The notes under the pieces are model-generated. The model was not told the origin of the DNA. It was given only the letters and a program-made list of their open reading frames with translations, and did no database searches. From Saprospiraceae bacterium (GTDB lineage Bacteria > Bacteroidota > Bacteroidia > Chitinophagales > Saprospiraceae), in NCBI GenBank assembly GCA_020627535.1, contig JAHDGU010000005.1:124001-188000 (forward strand): a DNA stretch of 64,000 nucleotides, in the 5' to 3' direction. This document shows positions 27,284-35,166 of the stretch, piece after piece; position 1 is the first letter of the stretch, and every line of letters starts with the position of its first letter. The translations under genes were made by a program, and so were the position numbers.

Positions 27284-28023
27284 CTCTGAGTGACCTTGAT
27301 ATGTGGGACTTGCTCTAGATCCCAGTCAATGACCAGACCCTGCGCCAAACGTCGAGCGATCTCTGCACCGTAAAGATGCTCTGCCAAGTACAGCGCCGCC
27401 TCAAAGGACTTGGCACCTCCAGCACTTGTGATGTACTTGCCATCATGCACGAAGAGTACATCCTCCTTCACATCCAACTGAGGAAACATCTTGCGATATG
27501 CCTCTATGTCACTCGGGAAGGTTGTGCTCTGCACGTCATCGAGCAAGCCAGCTTTGGCAAGGACGAATGCACCATCACAATGTGAGGTGACAAAGAGCGC
27601 TTCGCCACTGATCTTGTTGACCCAGCTGATCATCTCTTCATTTTCGAGATCTGAATCTAGATGATGCTCCGCACTCGGCACCACAAGGATGTCGATCCGC
27701 GGTAGCTCAGGATCATCCATCGTATAGTGAGGCAGTATGCTCATCCCTTCAAAGCTCTTCACTGGTGCACAGGACTCCGCTACCATAAATACACTCATCG
27801 GCTTGATTCCATCGCGATACTTGGTGTGCTGGAAGATGTCGTAGGGAGCGGTCAATTCTGTATTGTACACACCATCCATGATCAGAAAGCCTACATGATA
27901 AGAGTCCTCTAGCAGCTCAGCACTCACGCAGCTCAGCTCCATTTGCGCGACAGCGCTATCATCCGATGATGCACAGGAGACCATCATCACTAAGCTAAAG
28001 AGGCCTATATGCAAGTTCTTCAT
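27280..28023 (-). CDS. DJ-1/PfpI (GlxA-like) lipoprotein
   Basis: Start ATG 28023 gives 247 residues with a lipobox (MVSC), so the protein is probably anchored outside the cytoplasm. The class I glutamine-amidotransferase-like fold is clear: YHVGFLIMDGVYNTELTAPYDIF, DILVVPSAEHHL, and the nucleophile elbow FVTSHCDGAFVLAKAG. It lacks the AraC-type HTH of GlxA regulators. Substrate unknown. The hairpin motif at 27941 lies in codons just after the lipobox. Confidence 0.8.
   Translation of the reverse strand: MKNLHIGLFSLVMMVSCASSDDSAVAQMELSCVSAELLEDSYHVGFLIMDGVYNTELTAPYDIFQHTKYRDGIKPMSVFMVAESCAPVKSFEGMSILPHYTMDDPELPRIDILVVPSAEHHLDSDLENEEMISWVNKISGEALFVTSHCDGAFVLAKAGLLDDVQSTTFPSDIEAYRKMFPQLDVKEDVLFVHDGKYITSAGGAKSFEAALYLAEHLYGAEIARRLAQGLVIDWDLEQVPHIKVTQR
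27941..27956 (-). repeat. Iterated hairpin GCGC-TGTC-GCGC-AAAT
   Basis: Directly after the signal region of the DJ-1-like lipoprotein gene. Confidence 0.65.
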
Positions 28024-28118
28024 CCCATTCATTTTACCGAAAGGTAGCACATCTCTTTCGATCTATTCTTAACAGGATTCTAGGATTGTTGAGGGAACGA
28101 GTACCGGCGACAGACAAG

Positions 28119-28151
28119 TTGATATCGTACCTTCGGGGCAGTATATATTTG
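28119..28151 (+). promoter_or_regulatory. Bacteroidota-type promoter of the DPP-IV gene
   Basis: TATATTTG at 28144-28151 matches the TAnnTTTG -7 element. A TTG at 28119-28121, 22 bases upstream, is a slightly stretched -33 element. The predicted start is near 28158, 26 bases before the ATG at 28184. Confidence 0.5.
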
Positions 28152-28183
28152 GCTGACAAGCCTATGATCAATGACAATCTGAT

Positions 28184-30358
28184 ATGAAGACACTTAGACT
28201 CCTCTCTGCGATTACGCTGGCGATTCTATTCACTTTTTCTGGGGCTTTCGCCCAAAAGGAAATAACTGTAGAAGACATCTGGCGAGACTACAAATTTGTG
28301 CCTCGATCCGTGCCAGGCTTCAACTTCATGAATGATGGCAAGAGCTATATCAAGCAGGATGGTCAGCAGATCAATCGCTACGATATCACGACTGGCGACA
28401 GAGTGGAGACCCTATTTGATCTTGCGGAGGTAGAAGGAGGTCCAGCAAGTATCGACGGATACAATCTCAGTCAAGACGAGAGCAAGATCCTCGTGCGTAC
28501 TGGCACAGAAGCCATCTATCGCAGGAGTAGCAAGGCCAATTACTATGTCTATGATGCAGCGAGCAAGTCGCTCAGATCAGTGACAGATGAGGGCAAGCAG
28601 ATGTATGCGACATTCTCACCGGATAATAGCAAGCTCGCCTACGTGAGAGATAATAATATATATGTCAAGGACCTCACTTCTGGTCAAGAGCTCCAGATCA
28701 CCAAGGATGGTGAGTACAATAAGATCATCAATGGATCAGCAGACTGGGTCTACGAAGAAGAGTTTTCCTTTGCCAAGGCCTTCTTTTGGTCGCCGGACTC
28801 CAAGAAGATTGCCTACTACAGATTTGATGAGTCCGAGGTCAAGGAATTTACCATGACCAACTATCGCAATGATGTCTATCCCGAGTATCAGACCTTCAAG
28901 TATCCCAAGGTAGGAGAGGACAATGCCAAGGTGACCATTTTCATCCACCACTTGAGCAGCGGCCAAAAAGTCCAAGCAGAGCAAGATGCAGAACTCCAGG
29001 AGTACATTCCTCGCATCCAATGGACGCAAGATCCCTCCAAGCTCTGTGTCACATTCATGAATCGCCACCAAAATCATCTCAAGCTTAATCTCATCGACGC
29101 TGGCTCAGGCGCGGGTATGACGATTCTAGAAGAGAAGAACAAATACTACATCGACATCCATGACAATCTGGCTTTCTTAAAAGATGGCAAACGCTTCGTC
29201 TGGACGAGTGAACAGGATGGATACAACCATATCTATTTACATACCATTGGTACTGACAAGGCAGTGCAGCTCACCTCTGGAGACTGGGATGTGACGGACT
29301 TCTACGGCGCTGATGAGAAGAATCGTAAGATCTATTTCCAAGCAGCCAAGAAGTCAGCCCTCGGAAGAGAGATCTATGAGTCGGCATTGTTCAAACCAAA
29401 AGGGCTCAAGGAGATATCTGATGGATCAGGGACGCACAGAGCGCAGTGGAGTAAGACCTACGACTACTTGGTGCACACGCATTCGTCTGCGGAGATGGCA
29501 TCGAGCTATGTGGTGAGAGATCGCCGCGGTGCAGAGGTTCGTGGTCTTGAAGACAACAAAGCCTTCAATGAGATGCATGCATCCTATGGCCTGAGTCCAG
29601 TTGAGTTTTTCACAGTTCCAGTTGCCGATGGCGTGGAGCTCAATGCATGGAGGATCACACCTGCAGACTTTGATGAGAGTAAGAAGCATCCAGTCCTCAT
29701 GTTTGTCTATGGTGGTCCAGGATCGCAGACGGTCAATGACAGCTGGCAGGGATTCAACTACTGGTGGTATCAGATGCTGGCGCAAAAAGGATACGTCATT
29801 GTCAGTGTGGACAATCGCGGTACAGGAGCACGAGGTCAAGAATTCAAAAAGATGACTTACCAAGAGCTCGGCAAGTACGAGACCATGGATCAGATCGCTG
29901 CTGCTCAGTATCTAGCTGGTCAGTCCTACGTAGATGCGGATCGCATCGGCATCTGGGGATGGAGCTATGGCGGATACATGTCGAGCTTAGCGATCCTCAA
30001 GGGCAATGATGTCTTCAAAGCAGCGATCGCTGTCGCTCCAGTGACCAACTGGAAGTGGTATGACACCATCTACACGGAGAGATACATGCGTACAGATGAT
30101 GAAAACAGGTCAGGCTACGCAGACAACAGCCCTGTCAACTTCGCCGATCGTCTCAAGGGCAAGTATCTACTCATTCACGGGATGGGCGATGACAATGTGC
30201 ACTTCCAAAATGCCGTAGAGATGGCCAATGCCCTGATCAATGCCAACAAGCAATTTGACACCTACTACTATCCCAATCGCAATCACGGGATCTACGGCGG
30301 AGTGACGAGACTGCATCTGTACAATAAGATGACGGACTTCTTGCTGGAGAATTTGTAG
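28184..30358 (+). CDS. Dipeptidyl peptidase IV-like S9B serine peptidase
   Basis: 724 residues with signal peptide (LLSAITLAILFTFSGAFA). An N-terminal eight-bladed propeller (about 40-480) contains WVYEEEFSFAKAFFWSPDSKKIAYYRFDE, the Glu-Glu motif that binds the substrate N-terminus. The alpha/beta-hydrolase domain holds the nucleophile in GWSYGGYMS (near 593), Asp in GMGDDNVH and His in NRNHGIYGG. It removes N-terminal dipeptides from exported or imported peptides. The last part of its signal coincides with a copy of the 16-base hairpin motif. Confidence 0.95.
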   Translation: MKTLRLLSAITLAILFTFSGAFAQKEITVEDIWRDYKFVPRSVPGFNFMNDGKSYIKQDGQQINRYDITTGDRVETLFDLAEVEGGPASIDGYNLSQDESKILVRTGTEAIYRRSSKANYYVYDAASKSLRSVTDEGKQMYATFSPDNSKLAYVRDNNIYVKDLTSGQELQITKDGEYNKIINGSADWVYEEEFSFAKAFFWSPDSKKIAYYRFDESEVKEFTMTNYRNDVYPEYQTFKYPKVGEDNAKVTIFIHHLSSGQKVQAEQDAELQEYIPRIQWTQDPSKLCVTFMNRHQNHLKLNLIDAGSGAGMTILEEKNKYYIDIHDNLAFLKDGKRFVWTSEQDGYNHIYLHTIGTDKAVQLTSGDWDVTDFYGADEKNRKIYFQAAKKSALGREIYESALFKPKGLKEISDGSGTHRAQWSKTYDYLVHTHSSAEMASSYVVRDRRGAEVRGLEDNKAFNEMHASYGLSPVEFFTVPVADGVELNAWRITPADFDESKKHPVLMFVYGGPGSQTVNDSWQGFNYWWYQMLAQKGYVIVSVDNRGTGARGQEFKKMTYQELGKYETMDQIAAAQYLAGQSYVDADRIGIWGWSYGGYMSSLAILKGNDVFKAAIAVAPVTNWKWYDTIYTERYMRTDDENRSGYADNSPVNFADRLKGKYLLIHGMGDDNVHFQNAVEMANALINANKQFDTYYYPNRNHGIYGGVTRLHLYNKMTDFLLENL
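28242..28257 (+). repeat. Iterated hairpin GGGC-TTTC-GCCC-AAAA
   Basis: At the signal-peptide cleavage region of the DPP-IV gene; identical in sequence to the fahA copy. Confidence 0.7.
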
Positions 30359-30393
30359 GGGCTCAGCCGATAAAGTGCTCAGACATCTATTGA

Positions 30394-30763
30394 AAGGGTC
30401 TTAGCATTAGAAGATTCCAGAAAGATGGAAGTTATGCTATCACTGTTTACGGACTACAGGATGTCGACAAATCTGCCAGAAGCACGGGTTTTTCAATGAT
30501 CAGCTACTTCGAATCTAGAAGTTCTGGAACGTGATTATTTACAGGTGTATGGGCTTAGTGAGGGGATAAGATTTCAGTCGGAAAAGGCAATAGCTTCGCT
30601 TGAAATATTTGATTTTCAAGGTAGATTAATATTCTATCAGGAGAGGTTAAACACTGAGTCTTTTACTGCGACTTTGACTGAATCTGTAAGTTCAATGTTA
30701 ATTGCCAAGGTGAGGTTCTTGGATGGATCTCAGGATATAAGAAAAATATTTAATGCGCGATAG
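30394..30763 (+). pseudogene. Decayed C-terminal part of a secreted T9SS-type protein
   Basis: Two overlapping frames together read as a protein tail: GLSIRRFQKDGSYAITVYGL...STGFSMI in one frame (30394-30496), then after a shift near 30497 SATSNLEVLERDYLQVYGLS...LEIFDFQGRLIFYQE...LDGSQDIRKIFNAR. The second part resembles a type IX sorting domain. There is no start codon or body upstream, and the DPP-IV gene ends 35 bases before. I read it as a remnant left by deletion. It ends inside the first codons of the next T9SS gene. Confidence 0.6.
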
Positions 30764-32306
30764 TATAAGGTACGGCCTCATTTTACTTCTCGTGGGCTTT
30801 TGGGCTCACGAGAAATTATTGGCGCAGGTAACATTTAGCAATCTTTACCAGACGAATCTATCGAGTGCGTCTTTTGCGAGTTTTGTTGTTGATCAAGACA
30901 GAATTTTGATTTCTGGCCCTAGTTTTTGTCAGGGTCTTATACGATGCAATAGTCTTACTTTGTTAGAAGATACCGGTGGCTTTCTTGCCCAGGATAGTTT
31001 TCGATTTAGAGACGCACGCGGAGTGGAACCGGCAATATGGTATGATGAAGCAGTATGGATAGTCGGTCAAGACGTGATGGGTGACATACCTCAGCTTACA
31101 GTTTCCAAATATGGTCTAGACTCTATAAGATTCAGTGAACAAGCCAGTAGAAATTTTGAGTATTCTGATGTAGAACAGATTGGCTGGGATATAGCGATCA
31201 AGCGAGACGAGACTGTTCTCGTGATTTCAAGTTATGTTGAGTCTCAGTCTCCTTACAGGTTGATTCAGCTGGATACTACTCTTGATGCCATTCTGCTAGA
31301 TATATTGTTTGTGGCAGATTCAGGATTCTTCAATTTTAATATTCAAAATATTGAGCCTACTAGCGACAATGGGTTTTTGATGAAGGGCTCATCAAGTACT
31401 ACTAGCAACAGTCGAAATGTATTTTTCTTTCGCAAGTATGATGCTTCGTTTCACTTGGAATGGGAGAGAAAGTACTTTACCTCGGACTTTGTATTTGCCA
31501 CTTCCTATTACGACGGATTGGTGGTAGATTCAGCAGACTTTTTTTATGCAGCTTTGGAGTTTGGTAGTCAGCCATTTGTGTACAAATTCGATCCCGAGGG
31601 CAATGAGCTCTGGTCCACTGAGATCAGGACTGCCGATCCAGATCTGCCCGGAGGCTGGAAATACATCCGTGATTTCTACATCGCTGCCAATGGTGATATC
31701 CTTGGATGCGGCAATGATTTTTTGCCAGATCCGGATGTGACGCGAGGAGGATGGATTTTTCGACTATCGCCAGACGGCGAGCAGCTTTGGGAAAGGAGAT
31801 ACACACATTTTTCACTGGCCCAAGACACGGCAGACCGATCGAGTGAGTCTGGAGTATTTCGCAGTATTCTCGAGCTGGACGATGGTAGTATCATCGCCAC
31901 TGGAGCCAATAATGATACTGTGACACTCAATGGCGAGATGGCGCGTACGGAGCACATCTGGGTCGTACGACTTGACTCCAACGGCTGTCTCTTTCCAGAT
32001 TGTGAACTGACGGATGATCAGCTCTACACAGGACTATTTGATCTACAGGACGATCTTTCCCGCACGGACTTTGTCCTGTACCCCAATCCTGCGGCAAACT
32101 ATGTCAATATAGAGTGGAATCAAAATTGCTCGGATTGTCAGGTGCAGCTATACGAGCTCGATGGACGACTGATCCGCAGCGATGCCGTGCGACCAGAGGT
32201 CGTATCATACAGCATGGATGTCTCGAGTATGAGATCAGGAGCTTATTTCTGTACGATCCGTGGATCTGATTTTTTGGGTCGGGTGAAGATGGTGGTGATT
32301 GAGTGA
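30753..32306 (+). CDS. Secreted protein with T9SS C-terminal sorting domain
   Basis: 517 residues: signal peptide (LILLLVGFWAHEKLLAQ), a body of repeated beta-strand segments (SNGFLMKGSSS, AANGDILGCGND, DGSIIATGAN) suggesting a propeller like those of surface sensor or adhesin proteins, and a C-terminal type A sorting domain (DFVLYPNPAANYVNIEW ... GAYFCTIRG...). It should be exported through the type IX system. No catalytic motif was seen, so its role is open. Confidence 0.8.
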   Translation: MRDSIRYGLILLLVGFWAHEKLLAQVTFSNLYQTNLSSASFASFVVDQDRILISGPSFCQGLIRCNSLTLLEDTGGFLAQDSFRFRDARGVEPAIWYDEAVWIVGQDVMGDIPQLTVSKYGLDSIRFSEQASRNFEYSDVEQIGWDIAIKRDETVLVISSYVESQSPYRLIQLDTTLDAILLDILFVADSGFFNFNIQNIEPTSDNGFLMKGSSSTTSNSRNVFFFRKYDASFHLEWERKYFTSDFVFATSYYDGLVVDSADFFYAALEFGSQPFVYKFDPEGNELWSTEIRTADPDLPGGWKYIRDFYIAANGDILGCGNDFLPDPDVTRGGWIFRLSPDGEQLWERRYTHFSLAQDTADRSSESGVFRSILELDDGSIIATGANNDTVTLNGEMARTEHIWVVRLDSNGCLFPDCELTDDQLYTGLFDLQDDLSRTDFVLYPNPAANYVNIEWNQNCSDCQVQLYELDGRLIRSDAVRPEVVSYSMDVSSMRSGAYFCTIRGSDFLGRVKMVVIE

Positions 32307-32337
32307 GGAAGTTATCTTACCATAATTGGACTGCCGT

Positions 32338-32383
32338 AAACTTCTAAAATCGATATTCGTTAATCCTTGTTCAGTGTTCTAAT
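32338..32383 (+). repeat. Dispersed repeat, half-unit B (copy 1)
   Basis: Core ATTCGTTAATCCTTGTTC after CTTCTAAAATC, directly following the T9SS gene. The other copies of B are at 32482, 33861, 34000 and 34251. Confidence 0.7.
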
Positions 32384-32414
32384 ACCTTCATAATTCTGGT
32401 TACCATCTCACTTT

Positions 32415-32530
32415 GCTTTGATTTCAGAACAAGGAACACCGATTGAAGATTTCAGATCTGCCTGATCGAAGAATAAACTTCAAAAACTTCTCAAATCAAC
32501 ATTCGTTAATCCTTGTTCGTCATTCAATCT
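32415..32530 (+). repeat. Dispersed repeat, A-B unit (copy 1)
   Basis: Half-unit A (GATTTCAGAACAAGGAACAC core, 32415-32463) is followed by half-unit B (32482-32530). A is partly complementary to B (GAACAAGGA and AACACCGA against TCCTTGTTC and CGGTGTT-type), so the pair could fold as a long imperfect hairpin of about 115 bases. Confidence 0.7.
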
Positions 32531-32541
32531 AAGGTCAGATG

Positions 32542-32584
32542 CCTGCCGCTCACCGTAGCAAGGCTGAAGGCGGATGGGGTGCAT
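32542..32584 (+). repeat. Partial copy of the 37919 element (right end)
   Basis: GCTGAAGGCGGATGGGGT matches the right end of the inverted-repeat element at 37919-38052 (GCCGAAGGCAGATGGGGT) with two changes. It lies in the leader of the porin-like gene. Confidence 0.5.
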
Positions 32585-32625
32585 GGCATCTTTTTGGCAA
32601 AGCATTTGTAGATGAAATTCCTGTG

Positions 32626-33801
32626 ATGAATCCATCCACTGTCATCAGCAAGATTTTTGTACCGCAGATCATATTGACTCTGCTGTTCTTGACGCTATGT
32701 CTGACGGTCATGGTCGCTCAAGCAGATACAGTGGCCCAAGGAGAGCTGAGCTTCCACGGCGACTTCAGATTTCGTGTCGAGCAAGATTGGGACTCTCGCA
32801 AAAGTGACGGATCATTTCGTGAAGATCGCAGCCGACTGAGATATAGGGCGCGTATAGGTGCCGAGTATCGGCGTGATTGGTATGTGACAGGAGTCAGACT
32901 CCGGACGGGCAATCCCATCAAGCAGCAAGATCCACAGCTCACTCTAGGAGATGGCCCTGAGGAATTTGGAACGCTGGCAGTTGGCTTTGAAAAGCTCTAC
33001 TTCCAAGCGAGCCTACCAGCGCTTTCTTTTGGTCTCGGGAAGGTGGAGTTCCCTTTTTTGAAAAACAATGAGCAGTTCTGGAGTGATAATGTCTATCCAG
33101 AGGGTGTCTATCTTCAAAAGGGAATTGCCACAAATTCCAGCTCAATCATGGATAGTTTGGCATTGACTATGGGACACTTTCTAGTGGCAACAAATAACAG
33201 GCGCTTTGCTGATGACGCATATTTTCAGGCTGCACAGATGAGCCTCCTTGCCTTTGATGGTCGACTCAAATTGTTTCCATCACTATATCTCTTTAGAAAT
33301 CTGCCGGACATTCCGGATGGCGGTGGGACTTTTGAGTTGGACTACACCATCTTACATTGTGGAATGCAAGTCTTGATGGCGCAAAATCGTCAGTGGAAGC
33401 TCGAGCTCGACTACTATCGCAATCTTGAGGAGTACGCGCAGAATTCTGATATAGATCCTTCACTGACGGATCAGAGGAATGGATATACGATTGGGCTCAG
33501 CTATGGTGAGCTCTCAGACAAGGGCTCACTATTTCTCAAAGCCAGTTACAACTATCAAGAGCGTTTCTCAGCGGTTGATTTCCTCGCTCAGAATGATTGG
33601 GCGAGATGGGACTACTCATCTGCTGGATCTCCAGATGGTCGATTGACCAATTACCGTGGGATCGAGATCGTAGGATCTTACATGATTGAGGCCAATGTCA
33701 AGCTTACAGTCAAGTACTACGATGTCAATCAGATCGTCGCATATGGTCCTAGGCTCGAGACAGGACAGCGGATACGTTTTGACATTGATGTGAGCTTTTA
33801 G
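32626..33801 (+). CDS. Outer-membrane porin-like beta-barrel protein
   Basis: Start ATG 32626 gives 391 residues with a signal peptide (ILTLLFLTLCLTVMVAQA). An in-frame upstream extension to 32539 runs through repeat DNA and is not credible. The body is a continuous series of amphipathic strands (HGDFRFRVEQDWDSRK, DRSRLRYRARIGAEYRRDWYVTGVRLRTG) ending in a terminal aromatic strand RIRFDIDVSF. It resembles alginate-export/phosphate-selective-type porins, but the substrate cannot be told. It is bracketed by A/B repeats on both sides. Confidence 0.8.
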   Translation: MNPSTVISKIFVPQIILTLLFLTLCLTVMVAQADTVAQGELSFHGDFRFRVEQDWDSRKSDGSFREDRSRLRYRARIGAEYRRDWYVTGVRLRTGNPIKQQDPQLTLGDGPEEFGTLAVGFEKLYFQASLPALSFGLGKVEFPFLKNNEQFWSDNVYPEGVYLQKGIATNSSSIMDSLALTMGHFLVATNNRRFADDAYFQAAQMSLLAFDGRLKLFPSLYLFRNLPDIPDGGGTFELDYTILHCGMQVLMAQNRQWKLELDYYRNLEEYAQNSDIDPSLTDQRNGYTIGLSYGELSDKGSLFLKASYNYQERFSAVDFLAQNDWARWDYSSAGSPDGRLTNYRGIEIVGSYMIEANVKLTVKYYDVNQIVAYGPRLETGQRIRFDIDVSF

Positions 33802-33860
33802 TATCTAGAGTGAAGACATTGATATTGATGGACTCATCTTGAGGCTTAGTGTGTGGTGAT

Positions 33861-33906
33861 AGCTTCTCAAGCCGACATTCGTTAATCCTTATTCGGCGTT
33901 CGATCC
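33861..33906 (+). repeat. Dispersed repeat, half-unit B (copy 3)
   Basis: ACATTCGTTAATCCTTATTC core, 60 bases after the porin stop, in the same B-A-B order seen before the porin gene. Confidence 0.65.
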
Positions 33907-33928
33907 ATATTTCGAAGGACCTTTCTGT

Positions 33929-34042
33929 CTTTGATTTCAGAACAAGGAACACCGATTGAAGATTTCAGATCTGACTTTTCAAACATCATACATCAAAATA
34001 CTTCTAAAATCAACATTCGTTAATCCTTGTTCGGTGTTCGAT
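33929..34042 (+). repeat. Dispersed repeat, A-B unit (copy 2)
   Basis: Half A at 33929-33974 and half B at 34000-34042. The length (114 bases) and order match copy 1; half A is almost identical, while the spacer between A and B differs. Confidence 0.7.
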
Positions 34043-34174
34043 TTCTGTCCTCTTGAATTTGACTTTCTCAGATCCTATTCTCCGATGAGTCTCTCCTCGG
34101 TGCGATAGGCTAGCAGTCTTCTGAAAAGAGGCCCTTTATCGTGTGTCGGAGCCATCTTGGACATCGTCTCTCTG

Positions 34175-34295
34175 CTTTGTCTCGATTTCAGAACAAGGAA
34201 CACCGATCAGCGATTTCAGATCTGCCACCTCCTTGCGCACACAGCCAATGACCTCTCAATTCAGTATTCGTTAATCCATGTTCGACATTCAATCC
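34175..34295 (+). repeat. Dispersed repeat, A-B unit (copy 3)
   Basis: Half A at 34175-34224 with an altered end (GATCAGCGATTTCAG) and half B at 34251-34295 (ATTCGTTAATCCATGTTCG). It is the most diverged of the three and has no preceding lone B. Confidence 0.65.
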
Positions 34296-34346
34296 CTTTA
34301 GTATATATCAAATTATGGAGAATCAAGTCAATCCCAAGAGGAGCAT

Positions 34347-34376
34347 AAAAAAGCCTCCCAGCGGGAACTGGGAGGC
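34347..34376 (-). terminator. Terminator for the small membrane-protein gene (copy 1)
   Basis: On the minus strand, GCCTCCCAG-TTCCCG-CTGGGAGGC is a perfect nine-base stem followed by six T residues. It lies about 140 bases beyond the stop of the gene at 34515. Confidence 0.85.
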
Positions 34377-34414
34377 CACATTCATCAAAGGCAATTCAAC
34401 GGTTTTTTGGCGTC

Positions 34415-34430
34415 AGCCGAGATCTCGGCT
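34415..34430. other. Perfect 16-base palindrome
   Basis: AGCCGAGATCTCGGCT followed by CTTTTT on the plus side. It may be an additional terminator or a binding site. It adjoins a weaker hairpin motif at 34404. Confidence 0.45.
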
Positions 34431-34514
34431 AGCTCTTTTTCGTCTTATTCACCGATCCCTTCTTCGATGCCTGAGAGCGGCACCTTGGGAAAAATATTGA
34501 AGGGATAAAGGAAT

Positions 34515-34736
34515 CTATAATCCTACAGCTACGATCGTGCTTACGGCAGAGATCACTGCAAATAGATACATATTGACCCAAGCCAACTTGGCATTGGAAT
34601 TTTGCTTTGCACTTAGTCTTTCTCTGATATCATTATCAGAACCTGAGTGTCCAGAGTTTCTTGTCAAGTCTACACTTGAGAAGTAAGCATTTCTTGTCTG
34701 GTGTGTCTTCGTCAATTGGATTTGAAAGTTGGTCAT
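34515..34736 (-). CDS. Small membrane protein, copy 1 of a duplicated pair
   Basis: 73 residues from ATG 34736: a polar N-terminal half (MTNFQIQLTKTHQTRNAY, then SGHSGSDNDIRERLSAKQ) and one C-terminal hydrophobic helix ending VISAVSTIVAVGL. I know no family. Copy 2 at 38133-38354 encodes the same protein except Asn to Lys in the KQNSN segment. An in-frame TTG upstream at 34787 is less likely as start. Confidence 0.6.
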   Translation of the reverse strand: MTNFQIQLTKTHQTRNAYFSSVDLTRNSGHSGSDNDIRERLSAKQNSNAKLAWVNMYLFAVISAVSTIVAVGL

Positions 34737-34865
34737 GATGCGGATGTTTATTCGTGTATTGTAATAATTGGTTTGTCGTATTGACAAGACGAATATGGGT
34801 GCTGCATCGATGAACTTCCACTTTTGTCGACGAGTGCTAGGACATTTGAGACATTCCTAGGAGCT
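34627..34865 (-). repeat. 239-base identical repeat, left copy
   Basis: Covers codons 1-36 or so of the small gene and about 130 bases upstream. I found no difference from 38245-38483. Beyond each end the two copies diverge at once. Confidence 0.85.
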
Positions 34866-35163
34866 CTTCGGATGGAAGGATTCTGGCCATAATAGACCGC
34901 CCTAGGATTCTTGCAACTCCCTGATAGTTAGTCGTTTATGTATGAGTTTTTTGTGTGAGTTTTAACATATAAGTCACTGATAATGAGTAACATATCGACG
35001 AAAATGGTTCAGCTTGATCCGTTCGGGAAATATACCACTTGGGTGTGATGAAGTCTGATTTCACTTTCCTGATCTTTGATCAATGCTGCGAATGGTTTAC
35101 AGTGGCAAGTCTGATGGACAGACCATATCTTGCACATAGGATTGCCCAACCCTATAAGCAAAA
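34866..35163. other. Intergenic stretch before the TPR kinase
   Basis: No gene was found. A short dyad GTCTG-ATGGA-CAGAC lies near 35106-35120 and may be an operator of the kinase gene; nothing else stands out. Confidence 0.3.
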
Positions 35164-35166
35164 TTG

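Noticed and set aside
29426-29863. A 145-residue open frame antisense to the DPP-IV gene
   Set aside because: It lies fully inside a well-supported peptidase gene and has no family-like motif.
30789-30820. CTCGTG...CACGAG-AAAT hairpin similar to the iterated family
   Set aside because: The loop and stem layout differ from the 16-base pattern, and it overlaps a signal-peptide coding region; treated as chance.
32338-34295. Repeats resembling a CRISPR array
   Set aside because: Copies are imperfect, unevenly spaced, of two alternating types, and no cas gene is near.
34157-34500. Two short plus-strand open frames over the repeats and terminator
   Set aside because: They cross dispersed repeats and a strong minus-strand terminator; no protein-like pattern.
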